A stretch of DNA of 64,000 bases from Flavobacterium sp. WV_118_3 (GCF_039778605.1 NZ_CP156060.1:1302001-1366000); one strand, 5' to 3'. Positions 20,832 through 29,666 are shown, counted from the stretch's first letter. Made by a program: numbers and translations. The notes: generated by a model not told the origin, from the sequence alone.

Positions 20832-21320
20832 ATGAAAAATTTAATTCTAATCCGTCACGCTAAATCGAGCTGGGAAACCCCGAGTAAAGATATTGACAGA
20901 CCTATTTCTCAAAGAGGTATTCATGATGCCAATATCATTTTTAGTCAGCTAAATGGTTTCTTACCTAAAACGTTTTTAGTCTGGAGTAGTCCCGCTAAAC
21001 GCGCCAGAGAAACGGCCATGATATTTTCTCAAAATCTGTCAATCCCATACGAGAGTGTTATTATAAATGAGAACTTATATACTTTTGATAGTAAAAATCT
21101 TGAAGAAGCCATAAAGAAATGCGAAAACAGGTTCGATAGCCTAATTCTTTTTGGACATAACGAGGCTATCACAGATTTTGTTAATAAATTTGGTGACCTT
21201 TATATTGATAATGTGCCCACCGCAGGATTTGTTTCAATAAGCTTTGAACAAAACGAATGGAACACTATTCATAAAGGAAAAACAATAAAAACCTTATTTC
21301 CAAGGCAGTTAAAAGTATGA
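20832..21320 (+). CDS. SixA-like histidine phosphatase
   Basis: This 162-residue protein of the histidine phosphatase (phosphoglycerate mutase-like) superfamily opens with LILIRHAKSSW, whose His is the phospho-acceptor. An arginine follows in SSPAKRARETA, and the second catalytic His is in FGHNEAI. The size and the RHAKS variant fit the SixA group, which removes phosphate from phosphohistidine in other bacteria; the substrate here is unknown. The stop overlaps the ppk1 start by 4 bp (ATGA), so the pair is translationally coupled. Its place ahead of Ppk1 and Ppx suggests a link with phosphate or polyphosphate metabolism. Confidence 0.85.
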   Translation: MKNLILIRHAKSSWETPSKDIDRPISQRGIHDANIIFSQLNGFLPKTFLVWSSPAKRARETAMIFSQNLSIPYESVIINENLYTFDSKNLEEAIKKCENRFDSLILFGHNEAITDFVNKFGDLYIDNVPTAGFVSISFEQNEWNTIHKGKTIKTLFPRQLKV

Positions 21321-23431
21321 CATCTCACGAAAACAGATATATTGAAAGAGAAAAAAGTTGGTTGGCATTTAATGCAAGAGTTTTACAGGAAGCAGCAGAC
21401 GAAAGTGTTCCATTATTAGACAGACTTCGGTTTTTAGGTATATTTTCCAATAATTTAGACGAGTTTTTTCGCGTACGCTATGCAGCTGTACGCAGGCTAA
21501 GTATGGAAGGAATTTCCGGTGAAAAAATCTTAGGTGGTATTTCCGCCCAGCAATTACTAAAAGATATTACCGAAATTGTAATCGAACAACAATCCGAAAG
21601 TTTGCGTATTCTCAGTGTCATTGAAAAAATGCTCGAACGTGAGAATATTTTTATTATCAATGAATCTGAAACCAATAAAGAGCAACAAAATTTTATTAAA
21701 GAGTTTTTTATCCAGAAGGTAAGCCCCGAATTGGTGACGATTATCCTTAACGATCTGGATGAATTTCCATTGTTAAAAGATACATCCGGTTACCTGGCAA
21801 TAAAATTGGTGATGAATCCCAAAAACAAGGTTCGGGAGGAATCCGAAATTATCCAGAAAAAAGAAGTGCGTTATGCAGTGGTCGAAATTCCTAAAACGAT
21901 CAATCGTTTTGTGGTACTTCCATCCAGTAACGACAAACAATATATTATATTGTTAGATGATGTAATTCGCTATAACCTACACAGTATCTTCAATATATTC
22001 GATTACGAAAGTATCTCGGCGCATATGATTAAAATTACCCGTGATGCCGAACTCGATATTGATTCCGATCTGAATAAAAGTTTGATCGAAAAAATTTCAA
22101 CCAGTGTAAAAGACCGTAGGATTGGAGAACCCGTACGTTTTGTTTATGATCAATCGATCGATAAAGATACACTGGCTTTTTTCCTTACCCGAATGAAGAT
22201 CGATGCGACCGATAGTCTTATTCCCGGCGGACGGTACCACAACCGTCGTGATTATATGGATTTCCCGAATTTAGGACGTTACGATTTGCTTTTTAGACAA
22301 AATCCGCCTTTACCGGTCGTTGGTTTAAGTCTGGAAGGAAGTATTCTGGAACGAATTAAACAACAGGATTTTCTGGTTAATGCGCCTTATCAGTCGTTTT
22401 CCTATCTGATTAAATTTTTAAGGGAAGCCGCATTGGATCCAAAAGTAACGTCTATCAAAATCACGTTATACCGCCTGGCTAAAAATTCCCAGATTATCAG
22501 TTCCCTGATCAATGCTGCTAAAAATGGGAAAAGGGTTATTGTACAAATCGAATTACAGGCACGTTTTGACGAAGCCAGTAATATTTCGTATGCCGAACAA
22601 ATGCAAACGGAAGGTGTTGAACTGATTTTTGGTGTTAAAGGACTAAAAGTGCATAGTAAAATTTGTGTGATTGAGCGCCTGGAGGAAGGGAAAATTTTTA
22701 GATACGGTTTTATTTCTACCGGTAATTTTAACGAAGCTACTGCAAAAATTTATACCGATGTAACACTGCTCACAAGTCACCAGCCGATTTTAAGGGATAT
22801 TAATCGGATTTTCGATTTCTTTGATGTGAATTACCGCGTGCATCGCTACAAGCATCTGATTGTTTCGCCACATTATACCCGTTCGAAGTTTATCAAACTC
22901 ATCGAAAGGGAAATGCACAATGCCAAAGAAGGAAAGGAAGCCTATATTAAATTAAAAATGAATAGTTTGTCCGATTTTAAAATGATCGATAAATTATACG
23001 AAGCCAGTCGCGCTGGTGTCAAAATTCAACTGATTGTCCGCGGTATTTGTTCCTTGATACCAGGCGTATTGGGAATGAGCGAGAATATTGAAGCGATTAG
23101 TATTGTTGACAATTATCTGGAACATGCGCGGATTTATATTTTTGGTAACGAAGGTGATCCGGAAGTCTATATTTCGTCAGCCGATTTTATGACCCGAAAT
23201 CTCGATGCCCGGGTAGAGGTAACCTGTCCGATTTATGATTCGAATATTAAAAACGAATTAATCGAAACTTTTAATATCGGTTGGAAAGGAAATGTAAAGG
23301 CACGATTGCATTCGGAAAATCTGGAAAATAAATACCGGAAACGTCCCAAAGAAAAAATGTTCCGGGCGCAATTGGAAACCTATAATTACTATCGCAACCA
23401 AATGGAAGTGATCGTTGAAAAAAAACTCTAA
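21317..23431 (+). CDS. ppk1: Polyphosphate kinase 1
   Basis: This 704-residue enzyme makes inorganic polyphosphate reversibly from ATP. All four family domains are present at normal length. The N-terminal domain begins REKSWLAFNARVLQEAAD, followed by the FSNNLDEFFRVRYA segment. The catalytic phospholipase-D-like half contains GLKVHSKICVIER, with the His expected to be autophosphorylated, and TGNFNEATAKIYTD. A second conserved His region is EHARIYIFG. It overlaps the SixA-like gene by 4 bp and is followed 17 bp later by the Ppx/GppA gene, so synthesis and breakdown of polyphosphate are encoded together. Confidence 0.97.
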   Translation: MTSHENRYIEREKSWLAFNARVLQEAADESVPLLDRLRFLGIFSNNLDEFFRVRYAAVRRLSMEGISGEKILGGISAQQLLKDITEIVIEQQSESLRILSVIEKMLERENIFIINESETNKEQQNFIKEFFIQKVSPELVTIILNDLDEFPLLKDTSGYLAIKLVMNPKNKVREESEIIQKKEVRYAVVEIPKTINRFVVLPSSNDKQYIILLDDVIRYNLHSIFNIFDYESISAHMIKITRDAELDIDSDLNKSLIEKISTSVKDRRIGEPVRFVYDQSIDKDTLAFFLTRMKIDATDSLIPGGRYHNRRDYMDFPNLGRYDLLFRQNPPLPVVGLSLEGSILERIKQQDFLVNAPYQSFSYLIKFLREAALDPKVTSIKITLYRLAKNSQIISSLINAAKNGKRVIVQIELQARFDEASNISYAEQMQTEGVELIFGVKGLKVHSKICVIERLEEGKIFRYGFISTGNFNEATAKIYTDVTLLTSHQPILRDINRIFDFFDVNYRVHRYKHLIVSPHYTRSKFIKLIEREMHNAKEGKEAYIKLKMNSLSDFKMIDKLYEASRAGVKIQLIVRGICSLIPGVLGMSENIEAISIVDNYLEHARIYIFGNEGDPEVYISSADFMTRNLDARVEVTCPIYDSNIKNELIETFNIGWKGNVKARLHSENLENKYRKRPKEKMFRAQLETYNYYRNQMEVIVEKKL

Positions 23432-23448
23432 TCTGATTTTAGAATAAT

Positions 23449-24339
23449 ATGATTTCGATTAAAAAATATGCCGCTATCGATATCGGATCCAATGCTATGC
23501 GACTATTGATCACTAATATCGTGGAGCAGGTCGGTAAAGAAACGCAATTTAATAAAAGTGAATTGGTTCGCGTTCCCATTCGTTTGGGACAGGATGCTTT
23601 TACTGTGGGCGAAATTACCGATGATAATATCGAGCGAATGGTTGATGCGATGAAAGCGTTTAAGCTGTTAATGAAAGTATATAAAGTAGAACGTTATATG
23701 GCTTGTGCTACTTCGGCTATGCGTGAGGCTTATAACGGACAGGAAGTGGCTGATATTATCAAGAAAAAAGCCGATATAAAAATCAATATTATCGACGGAA
23801 AAAAAGAAGCTAAAATTATAGCATCTTCCGATTTACGTCACTTTATTAAAACGGATCAAACGTATCTTTATGTAGATGTTGGCGGGGGAAGTACCGAGTT
23901 TTCGTTGTTCTCCGAAGGTCAAATGGTTGCTTCCAAATCGTTTAAAAATGGTACGGTTCGTTTACTGAATAATATGGTAAATGAGGTGGTTTGGCAGGAA
24001 ATTGAAAAATGGATTAAAGTACAAACAGAACCGTATGATCATATTACATTGATCGGTTCCGGTGGAAATATCAATAAATTATTTAAACTTTCCGGGAAAT
24101 TACAGGAAAAGCCATTGTCGTATGCCTATGTAAACGCACAATATCAATACCTGAATTCATTATCGTACGAACAGCGTATCTCCGAAATCGGTTTAAATCC
24201 GGATCGTGCGGATGTCATTATCCCGGCAACGCGGATTTATCTGAATGCTATGAAATGGAGTGGTGCCAAAAATATTTATGTGCCAAAAATAGGTTTATCT
24301 GATGGGATTGTTAAGGCTATGTATTACGACAAAATTTAA
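23449..24339 (+). CDS. Exopolyphosphatase / guanosine pentaphosphatase family protein
   Basis: This 296-residue protein covers the two actin-like ATPase-fold domains of the Ppx/GppA family without the C-terminal HD-type extension of the enterobacterial enzymes. Motifs are AAIDIGSNAMRLLI at the N-terminus, ATSAMREA, DGKKEAKIIA, and the phosphate-binding glycine loop VDVGGGSTEFSLF; a second loop is LIGSGGNINKL. Members release phosphate from polyphosphate or convert pppGpp to ppGpp; the sequence does not decide which applies. It is third in the operon after the SixA-like and ppk1 genes. Confidence 0.92.
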   Translation: MISIKKYAAIDIGSNAMRLLITNIVEQVGKETQFNKSELVRVPIRLGQDAFTVGEITDDNIERMVDAMKAFKLLMKVYKVERYMACATSAMREAYNGQEVADIIKKKADIKINIIDGKKEAKIIASSDLRHFIKTDQTYLYVDVGGGSTEFSLFSEGQMVASKSFKNGTVRLLNNMVNEVVWQEIEKWIKVQTEPYDHITLIGSGGNINKLFKLSGKLQEKPLSYAYVNAQYQYLNSLSYEQRISEIGLNPDRADVIIPATRIYLNAMKWSGAKNIYVPKIGLSDGIVKAMYYDKI

Positions 24340-24342
24340 AAA

Positions 24343-24783
24343 ATGGAGATGACAATTGTTACACCTTCTATAGCGGATTATATAGAGATTACCGATGTAT
24401 GGGAAGCGTCCGTTCGTGCAACACATACCTTTTTGACGGAAGCCGATATTCAATACTACAAACCGCTGATTTTAAATGAATATCTAAAAGCAGTAAGCCT
24501 TTTCTGCACGCATGATCAAAACAAAATTACTGGTTTTCTAGGGGTAGATGACGATAAAATTGAAATGCTTTTTATCTGTCCCGATTATCGTGGAAAAGGA
24601 GTAGGTAAAGCTTTGCTTGATTTTGCTGTAAAGGAACTAAAGGCACGAAAAGTTGCTGTAAATGAACAAAATGTACAGGCGGTGGGTTTTTATGAATATC
24701 TCGGTTTTAAAACGGTGAAGAGAGAACCTTTGGATCCTAATGGAAAACCGTTCCCGATTTTATCTATGGAGCTTCAAAAATAA
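24343..24783 (+). CDS. GNAT family N-acetyltransferase
   Basis: This 146-residue single GNAT domain has the acetyl-CoA-binding motif A in LFICPDYRGKGVGKALLDFAV. A later YEYLGF segment is typical of motif B. The start at 24343 is 3 bp after the stop of the exopolyphosphatase gene; a second ATG two codons later is also possible. The substrate cannot be predicted; small-molecule and protein acetylation are both known in the family. Confidence 0.88.
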   Translation: MEMTIVTPSIADYIEITDVWEASVRATHTFLTEADIQYYKPLILNEYLKAVSLFCTHDQNKITGFLGVDDDKIEMLFICPDYRGKGVGKALLDFAVKELKARKVAVNEQNVQAVGFYEYLGFKTVKREPLDPNGKPFPILSMELQK

Positions 24784-24796
24784 TAGAACTATTTTT

Positions 24797-25354
24797 ATGA
24801 AAACGTTGTTTAAAAAACTGGGGGTTCTGACGGTAGCCGAATTGGATATGCTGGATGATATCCTTACCCAACGAAGTTTAAAAAAAGGGGAATACCTGAT
24901 AGAGGAAAATACCGTTTGTGATGAAATTGTTTTTATTAAATCCGGAGCGCTGCGTTCTTTTTATATCAATGGTGATGGTGATGAAATTACCAATTGCATC
25001 ACCTTTGAAAATGAATTAATGTCTGCTTTTTCGAGTTTTGTGACTAAAAAATCAACAGATGAAAACATTCAGGCACTTTTTGATACCGAATTGGAAGTTT
25101 TGCATCAGGACGACCTCGAACGCTTGTATTTTCAGAATAGCAACTGGCAAAAGGTGGGACGTATTCTGGCCGAAACCCAATATGTGCAACTGGAAAAAAG
25201 AATTGCATCCTTTCAGAAATTTTCCGGTAAAGAACGTTACGAAGAATTGTTCCGATTACAGCCTTTATACATCAAATTGATTCCTTTACAATATCTGGCT
25301 TCATTTTTAGGAATTACACCAAGGCATTTGAGCCGTATCCGAAAAGTAGTCTAA
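24797..25354 (+). CDS. Crp/Fnr family transcriptional regulator
   Basis: This 185-residue protein has a cyclic-nucleotide-binding-type beta-barrel (about 15-120: LKKGEYLIEENTVCDEIVFIKSGALRSFY) and a short C-terminal helix-turn-helix (IPLQYLASFLGITPRHLSRIRK). I start it at MKTLFKK, 13 bp after the GNAT stop; an in-frame start at 24740 would overlap the GNAT gene and add unrelated residues. Barrel plus C-terminal HTH is the usual layout of Bacteroidota Crp-like regulators that sit beside small metabolic operons. Its likely targets are the two oxidoreductase genes that follow, by proximity only. Confidence 0.88.
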   Translation: MKTLFKKLGVLTVAELDMLDDILTQRSLKKGEYLIEENTVCDEIVFIKSGALRSFYINGDGDEITNCITFENELMSAFSSFVTKKSTDENIQALFDTELEVLHQDDLERLYFQNSNWQKVGRILAETQYVQLEKRIASFQKFSGKERYEELFRLQPLYIKLIPLQYLASFLGITPRHLSRIRKVV

Positions 25355-25419
25355 GTTTTTAAATTCCGGGAGAATTTACTATTGGACATATGTCTGGTAA
25401 TTTCTCTCTAATCCTCCAA

Positions 25420-25427
25420 TATTTTTG
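25420..25427 (+). promoter_or_regulatory. Promoter -7 box (TATTTTTG)
   Basis: This matches TAnnTTTG exactly and would start transcription near 25434. That makes the ATG at 25446, not the one at 25425, the start of the next gene. Confidence 0.55.
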
Positions 25428-25445
25428 CAGAAAACAATTCCAGTT

Positions 25446-26465
25446 ATGCAAAAAAACATCCTTATCATTGGAGGAACAGGTCTGATCGGTTCAACCATTT
25501 TCCAAATTTTAAAATCCAGAAATCCCGATTGCAACCTGTTTATAGGCAGTCGTAAAGAAAGTAATTCCCCGAATCGGTTGACAATTGATGTGATGGATTA
25601 TTCCACATTGTCTGAAATTTCCAAACAAGCAATCGACCTGATTGTATTATGCGTAAATGACAAACTAAATAATGTATTGCATTATGCGATCGACAATCAG
25701 ATCGATTATATCGACATTACCAAACCCACTCCCGATTTGACTGAGGCATTTTCGATTGCCTCTAAAGAAAAGAAATTATCGAGTAAAATTGTATTTAGCT
25801 CCGGATGGATGGCGGGTGTTGTGCCCGGTTTACTACAGGATTTAGAAAATACAAAAGCGGTGGAATTATTCGTGTATTATTCGATTAAGGATAAAGCGGG
25901 TGAAAGTTCAGCACATTTTATGGCCGAAAATGTCAGCAAACCGTTTCTCCGTTATAAAGAAAATATACCGGTAACGCTCCTACATTTTTTAGATTCCGAA
26001 AAATACGATTTTGCCTTTGAAATCGGAAAACGACAGGTTTACAATTTTGATGTCCCGGATTTATTTATTCTGAATACCATTGAAAAAATCCCGACGGTTT
26101 CGGTTAAAATGACCTATAGTTCGAAATTGGTAACCTTTTTGTTAGGGATTTTTCAATCCGTCCGATTATTTGATCTTTTGTCGCTAAAAAACAGAAGATT
26201 GCTTTTTAGTGCCAACGGAAAAGGGGATAAAACAACCTTTGAAGTATTGACAACTACTACAACCGGAAGAACAAAAACTGTTTTACAAAGTGACAAAGGC
26301 CAATCGGAATTAACAGCCTTTGCGACGGTTTTGCATATTGAAAAAATGGGGAATACTTTTTTTTCCAATGGTATTTATTTTAGCCATCAATTGTATAAGT
26401 CAAATGAAATGATAACAGGATTAATGACTAATAAAACAATTAAAATCAATACATTTAAACTGTAA
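25446..26465 (+). CDS. Saccharopine-dehydrogenase-like NAD(P)-binding protein
   Basis: This encodes 339 residues from MQKNILIIGG. The N-terminal Rossmann fold has the dinucleotide loop GGTGLIGSTIF, a basic segment after beta-2 (GSRKES) and LIVLCVNDKLNNVL; the rest resembles the saccharopine dehydrogenase-like/reductase group. A start at 25425 would lie upstream of the predicted transcription start. The gene lies between a Crp-like regulator and an NAD(P)H oxidoreductase (15 bp gap to the latter), suggesting a small inducible redox operon. The substrate is unknown. Confidence 0.75.
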   Translation: MQKNILIIGGTGLIGSTIFQILKSRNPDCNLFIGSRKESNSPNRLTIDVMDYSTLSEISKQAIDLIVLCVNDKLNNVLHYAIDNQIDYIDITKPTPDLTEAFSIASKEKKLSSKIVFSSGWMAGVVPGLLQDLENTKAVELFVYYSIKDKAGESSAHFMAENVSKPFLRYKENIPVTLLHFLDSEKYDFAFEIGKRQVYNFDVPDLFILNTIEKIPTVSVKMTYSSKLVTFLLGIFQSVRLFDLLSLKNRRLLFSANGKGDKTTFEVLTTTTTGRTKTVLQSDKGQSELTAFATVLHIEKMGNTFFSNGIYFSHQLYKSNEMITGLMTNKTIKINTFKL

Positions 26466-26480
26466 AGCAGCGATAGATTT

Positions 26481-27059
26481 ATGAAAAACATATTGATCAT
26501 TAATGGGCATCCAAATAAAGACAGTTTTAATTTCGCGTTAGCGAATGCGTATATAAAAGGAGCGAAAACAACCGATGCAAAAGTGTCGGTAGTTACAATT
26601 GCGGATCTGGAATTCGATCCGAACTTACGATTTGGGTATCAAAAACGAATGGAATTGGAACCGGATTTACAAAAAGCTTGGGAATTGATCAAAGAAGCCG
26701 ATCATTTAGTTTGGGTACATCCGGTTTGGTGGGGCGGACTTCCGGCGATTACCAAAGGATTCCTGGATCGCCTTTTTTTACCCGGAATGGCATTTCGCTA
26801 CCGTAAAGATTCGGTTTGGTGGGATAAATTACTAACCGGAAAAACGGCCCGCATTATGACAACACTGGATCAGCCGGGTTTTTATTATTGGCTTGTTTAT
26901 GGTAAGCCAAGTGTAAATCAGTTAAAAAAAGCTGTCTTGGAATTTTGTGGGGTAAAGCCGGTAAAAGTGTCCTATTTTGGAAGTATAAAAACGTCAAATG
27001 CGGAACAACGCAAAAAATGGTTGGAAAAAGCCTTTCGTTTAGGACAAAAACTGGCCTAA
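26481..27059 (+). CDS. NAD(P)H-dependent flavodoxin-like oxidoreductase (NQO1/KefF family)
   Basis: This 192-residue flavodoxin-like-fold protein contains the flavin phosphate loop INGHPNKDSFNFALANAY and the conserved HPVWWGGLPAITKGFLDR segment of quinone reductases and KefF-type proteins. These FMN/FAD enzymes use NAD(P)H to reduce quinones or related electrophiles by two electrons. It is the last gene of the small operon begun by the Crp-like regulator and is convergent with dnaX, with only 3 bp between the stops. Confidence 0.88.
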   Translation: MKNILIINGHPNKDSFNFALANAYIKGAKTTDAKVSVVTIADLEFDPNLRFGYQKRMELEPDLQKAWELIKEADHLVWVHPVWWGGLPAITKGFLDRLFLPGMAFRYRKDSVWWDKLLTGKTARIMTTLDQPGFYYWLVYGKPSVNQLKKAVLEFCGVKPVKVSYFGSIKTSNAEQRKKWLEKAFRLGQKLA

Positions 27060-27062
27060 AGA

Positions 27063-27761
27063 TTATATATCAAGGTCAAATGTTTTACGCAATAATTCCA
27101 AAGCCGGATTGAGGGCTTTTAATTTGTCGAATTTTTCCAAAGCCGTAAAAGCATATTTGGTTTCAACAACTTCATTGACGTGGACATTGATAACAATGTC
27201 GTGGTTATGTAATTTTCCGCGTAAATAGCCTAGAAGTTCAATTTTATTATTGTCAAAATCAACTTTGGAGCCTTCGTTTGGCAACTCGAGTTTTATAGTT
27301 GTACCATCGGCATCCAAAACCGGATCGTTGATTTGCATATAAGTGGCCATAATTTTTTGCCCTTTATCACTTAAACGTTGTGCAAATTTATTCCATTGCA
27401 ACAACATATCGGTTTCGGAAAAGGCTTCCCGCGGAAGTTCATCGTGTTGTAATACATTGGCTTTTTGCTGCGCTTCCAGTTCCTTTTTGGCCCGGATACT
27501 GGCCAACGAAAAAGCAGAAACTTTCTTTTCGGCATGCAGGTCGGGAGCAATCATAGGTTTAATCTCCGGTGTAACCATTTTTACCGCTACAGGTTCCGGA
27601 TTAACGGGAACAACTGTTGTGGCAACTTCCTGCGACGGAATATGTACCGGCTCCGGATTGGGTTGCACCTGAGTTTGTGGAATAGCCGTTACTTCCGGAC
27701 TTGGTGCGACCGGTTTTGGATTATTCCTAAAAAAATCGGGGGGAATTATGTATGACTTAGC
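27063..27761 (-). CDS. dnaX: Tau-specific C-terminal part of DNA polymerase III tau, in the -1 frame
   Basis: This frame continues dnaX after a -1 shift (or one extra A) at the A10 run 27762-27771. Reading from GCT at 27761 it is open to 27063: about 30 Pro-rich residues (PPDFFRNNPKPVAPSPEV), a hinge, then a folded C-terminal domain (LLQWNKFAQRLSDKGQ, KLELPNEGSKVDF, YLRGKLHNHDIVINV, FDKLKALNPALELL) of the kind that tethers polymerase and helicase. It has no convincing independent start: the GTG at 27668 lies inside the linker. With the shift, full-length tau would be 589 residues. A sequencing error in the homopolymer is the alternative. Confidence 0.8.
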   Translation of the reverse strand, partial: AKSYIIPPDFFRNNPKPVAPSPEVTAIPQTQVQPNPEPVHIPSQEVATTVVPVNPEPVAVKMVTPEIKPMIAPDLHAEKKVSAFSLASIRAKKELEAQQKANVLQHDELPREAFSETDMLLQWNKFAQRLSDKGQKIMATYMQINDPVLDADGTTIKLELPNEGSKVDFDNNKIELLGYLRGKLHNHDIVINVHVNEVVETKYAFTALEKFDKLKALNPALELLRKTFDLDI

Positions 27762-28831
27762 TTTTTTTTTTCTCCATCAAAAGTAATGGAGGCCAGTTGC
27801 ATAAGGCATAATTCAATTAAAAGACGTTGGTTCTGACTGCTTTTGTATTTTAAATCACAATCGTTTGCCACATCAATTCCCTGTAACAGGAATTCCTGAG
27901 ACGTTTTTTGAGCCTGTTCTTTGTATAAATTCTGTGCCACTTCGCCAGCTTCCAATAATACTAAAGTTGCCGGATTTTTACATACCAATAAATCCCTGAA
28001 ATGGGAGGCCAGTCCGGCTATAAAATGATGACCATCGAATCCTTTTGCCAGTATATCGTTATAAGCTAACAATAATTCCGGAATCCTGTTTTCCAGAATC
28101 AGATCCGTTACTTTAATATAGTATTCGTAATCTAATACGTTTAGGTTTTCGGTTACCGCCTGACGTGTCAGATTAGTCCCGCAATAGGAAACTACACGGT
28201 CAAAAATGGACAAAGCATCACGCATCGCACCATCTGCTTTTTGAGCAATGATATGGAGCGCATCGTCCTCAAAAACAATGTTCTGACTTTTGGCTACTTC
28301 AGCAAGGTGTTCTTTGGCATCTTTAACGGTAATACGTTTAAAGTCGAAAATCTGACAACGCGACAAAATAGTCGGGATAATCTTATGTTTTTCGGTAGTT
28401 GCCAGGATAAAAATAGCATGCTTTGGCGGTTCCTCTAATGTTTTAAGGAAGGCGTTAAAAGCTGCCTGGGAAAGCATATGCACCTCGTCGATGATATATA
28501 CTTTAAATTTTCCGGTTTGCGGTGGGATACGTACCTGATCAATAAGGTTACGGATATCGTCTACGGAGTTATTCGAAGCCGCATCCAGTTCAAATACATT
28601 GAATGCAAAATCTTCATACGGATCATCGTAACCTTCCTGGTTGATTTTACGCGCCAGAATACGCGCACAGGTCGTTTTTCCAACACCACGCGGACCTGTA
28701 AATAGTAAGGCCTGCGCCAGATGGTTATTATCGATCGCGTTTAATAAAGTATTGGTAATAGCCTGCTGACCCACTACGTCTTTAAACGTTTGCGGTCTGT
28801 ATTTACGGGCTGATACGATGAATTGTTCCAT
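27746..28831 (-). CDS. dnaX: DNA polymerase III subunit gamma (N-terminal part of tau)
   Basis: This 361-residue clamp-loader ATPase has Walker A in FTGPRGVGKTTCARILA, Walker B in VYIIDEVHMLS, sensor 1 in ILATTEKHKIIPTILSRCQ (with the SRC arginine finger) and the lid and oligomerisation domain in LDYEYYIKVTDL. A metal-binding Cys cluster seen in many DnaX proteins is absent or degenerate between Walker A and B. The zero frame ends with KKKLSHT and a TAA at 27746-27748, immediately after domain III. This is the expected length for gamma, while tau is made by shifting at the A10 run. A strong promoter lies upstream (28847-28878). Confidence 0.95.
   Translation of the reverse strand: MEQFIVSARKYRPQTFKDVVGQQAITNTLLNAIDNNHLAQALLFTGPRGVGKTTCARILARKINQEGYDDPYEDFAFNVFELDAASNNSVDDIRNLIDQVRIPPQTGKFKVYIIDEVHMLSQAAFNAFLKTLEEPPKHAIFILATTEKHKIIPTILSRCQIFDFKRITVKDAKEHLAEVAKSQNIVFEDDALHIIAQKADGAMRDALSIFDRVVSYCGTNLTRQAVTENLNVLDYEYYIKVTDLILENRIPELLLAYNDILAKGFDGHHFIAGLASHFRDLLVCKNPATLVLLEAGEVAQNLYKEQAQKTSQEFLLQGIDVANDCDLKYKSSQNQRLLIELCLMQLASITFDGEKKKLSHT
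27762..27771 (-). promoter_or_regulatory. dnaX: A10 slippage/frameshift site in dnaX
   Basis: On the minus strand the coding sequence reads GGAG-A10-GCT. Zero frame: GAA AAA AAA AAG CTA AGT CAT ACA TAA. The tau frame reads AAA AAA AAA GCT AAG and stays open for more than 230 codons. One extra A in the transcript, or a -1 ribosomal slip, gives tau. Only a weak stem (ATTCC/GGAAT) is visible downstream, so transcriptional slippage is favoured over a hairpin-stimulated ribosomal shift. Confidence 0.75.
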
Positions 28832-28846
28832 GACTTTATATTACAG

Positions 28847-28878
28847 CAAATATAGCGGTAAAAATAGCAAATTGCAAA
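28847..28878 (-). promoter_or_regulatory. dnaX promoter (TTTG-N20-TATATTTG)
   Basis: Read on the minus strand, the -33 TTTG is at 28875-28878 and the -7 box TATATTTG at 28847-28854, with 20 bp between them. This is the standard Bacteroidota arrangement and gives a very short leader to the ATG at 28831. Confidence 0.75.
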
Positions 28879-28920
28879 ACCGGCTGCAGATAGTTTTTAA
28901 CAATATAAAGGGATAACACG

Positions 28921-29220
28921 CTATTCGGTTCTGCCTTTTATACTTAGGTCAATTAATACTTTTTCAATGTCATTTTCGGAAGAAGCCAATTGTCCGGCTA
29001 CAAATACACCTTTTTCTCCGGTAATGGATTTAATGCCATATACGGTCGCTTCATCATCGGGATTGGTTTGGCCTTCGTAACGGTAAATATGAACGATCTC
29101 GTAATGGGATGGATTTTGAATAATATCCTGTTCGTGAATATTAAAATCAACCGAAAAACCTTTTTCGGCCAGTTCTTCCAAAGCTTTGGTAACGGTAGCA
29201 TAGTGATACATACGGATCAT
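28921..29220 (-). CDS. Conserved small protein of unknown function
   Basis: This 99-residue soluble protein has an N-terminal helix ([23 protein letters not shown]), then alternating strands ([30 protein letters not shown]) and an acidic C-terminal segment. Proteins of this size and pattern are common in Flavobacteriia and are often labelled phosphoribosylpyrophosphate synthetase, but no PRPP-binding loop is visible, so I do not adopt that name. It stands alone between dnaX and rnpB with ordinary codon use. Confidence 0.7.
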   Translation of the reverse strand: MIRMYHYATVTKALEELAEKGFSVDFNIHEQDIIQNPSHYEIVHIYRYEGQTNPDDEATVYGIKSITGEKGVFVAGQLASSENDIEKVLIDLSIKGRTE

Positions 29221-29329
29221 GATTTAAAATTTGAGGTTACACTTTAAAGATAAGCATTTTATTCTCAACAGACTATAAAGCAATGTTAAAGTACTGTTGT
29301 TTAAAATGCCTGAAACACGAATATTCTAC

Positions 29330-29337
29330 TATCTTTG
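29330..29337 (+). promoter_or_regulatory. rnpB promoter -7 box (TATCTTTG)
   Basis: An exact TAnnTTTG match whose end lies about 6 bp before the first base of the RNase P RNA P1 stem. Confidence 0.65.
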
Positions 29338-29340
29338 CAG

Positions 29341-29663
29341 CTGCAGACCGCCTTATCGTCGTTCCGATTCTTCGGAAGGGAGGAAAGTCCGGACACCACA
29401 GAGTAGCATAGCGGGTAACACCCGTCAGTTCCGATTCGTCGGGATTAGGACAAGTGCAACAGAAAGTATGTACAGGTAATGCTGTAGTGAAACCAGGTAA
29501 ACTCTATGCGGTGAAATGCCATGTATATCAACATTTAAGGGCTGCTCGTCCGTTGTTGAGGGGTAGGCAGATGGATCCCGACAGTAATGTCGGGGCTAGA
29601 TAAATGATAAGGGTTCCGATGTATCGGAATACAGAATCCGGCTTACAGGTCTGCTTTTTTTTT
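29341..29663 (+). ncRNA. rnpB: RNase P RNA (class A)
   Basis: The RNA component of RNase P, which cleaves 5' leaders from pre-tRNA. The hallmark GGAGGAAAGTCCGGAC block lies near 29379-29395, ACAGAA follows at 29459-29464, and the 3' conserved block AGAATCCGGCTTAC is at 29633-29646. The ends pair as helix P1: GCAGACC (29343-29349) with GGTCTGC (29648-29654). A T9 run at 29655-29663 ends the transcript. The stop codon of convergent rsmD is only 3 bp beyond this run. Confidence 0.95.
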
Positions 29664-29666
29664 ATG

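Noticed and set aside
27666..27668. GTG at 27668 as the start of an independent gene
   Set aside because: It lies in a Pro-rich linker, has no promoter or spacing typical of a start, and the frame continues upstream to the A10 run; the protein matches a tau C-terminal part.
29297..29479. Open frame of 60 codons on the plus strand
   Set aside because: It lies within the promoter and RNA of rnpB, whose conserved core and P1 stem are clear.
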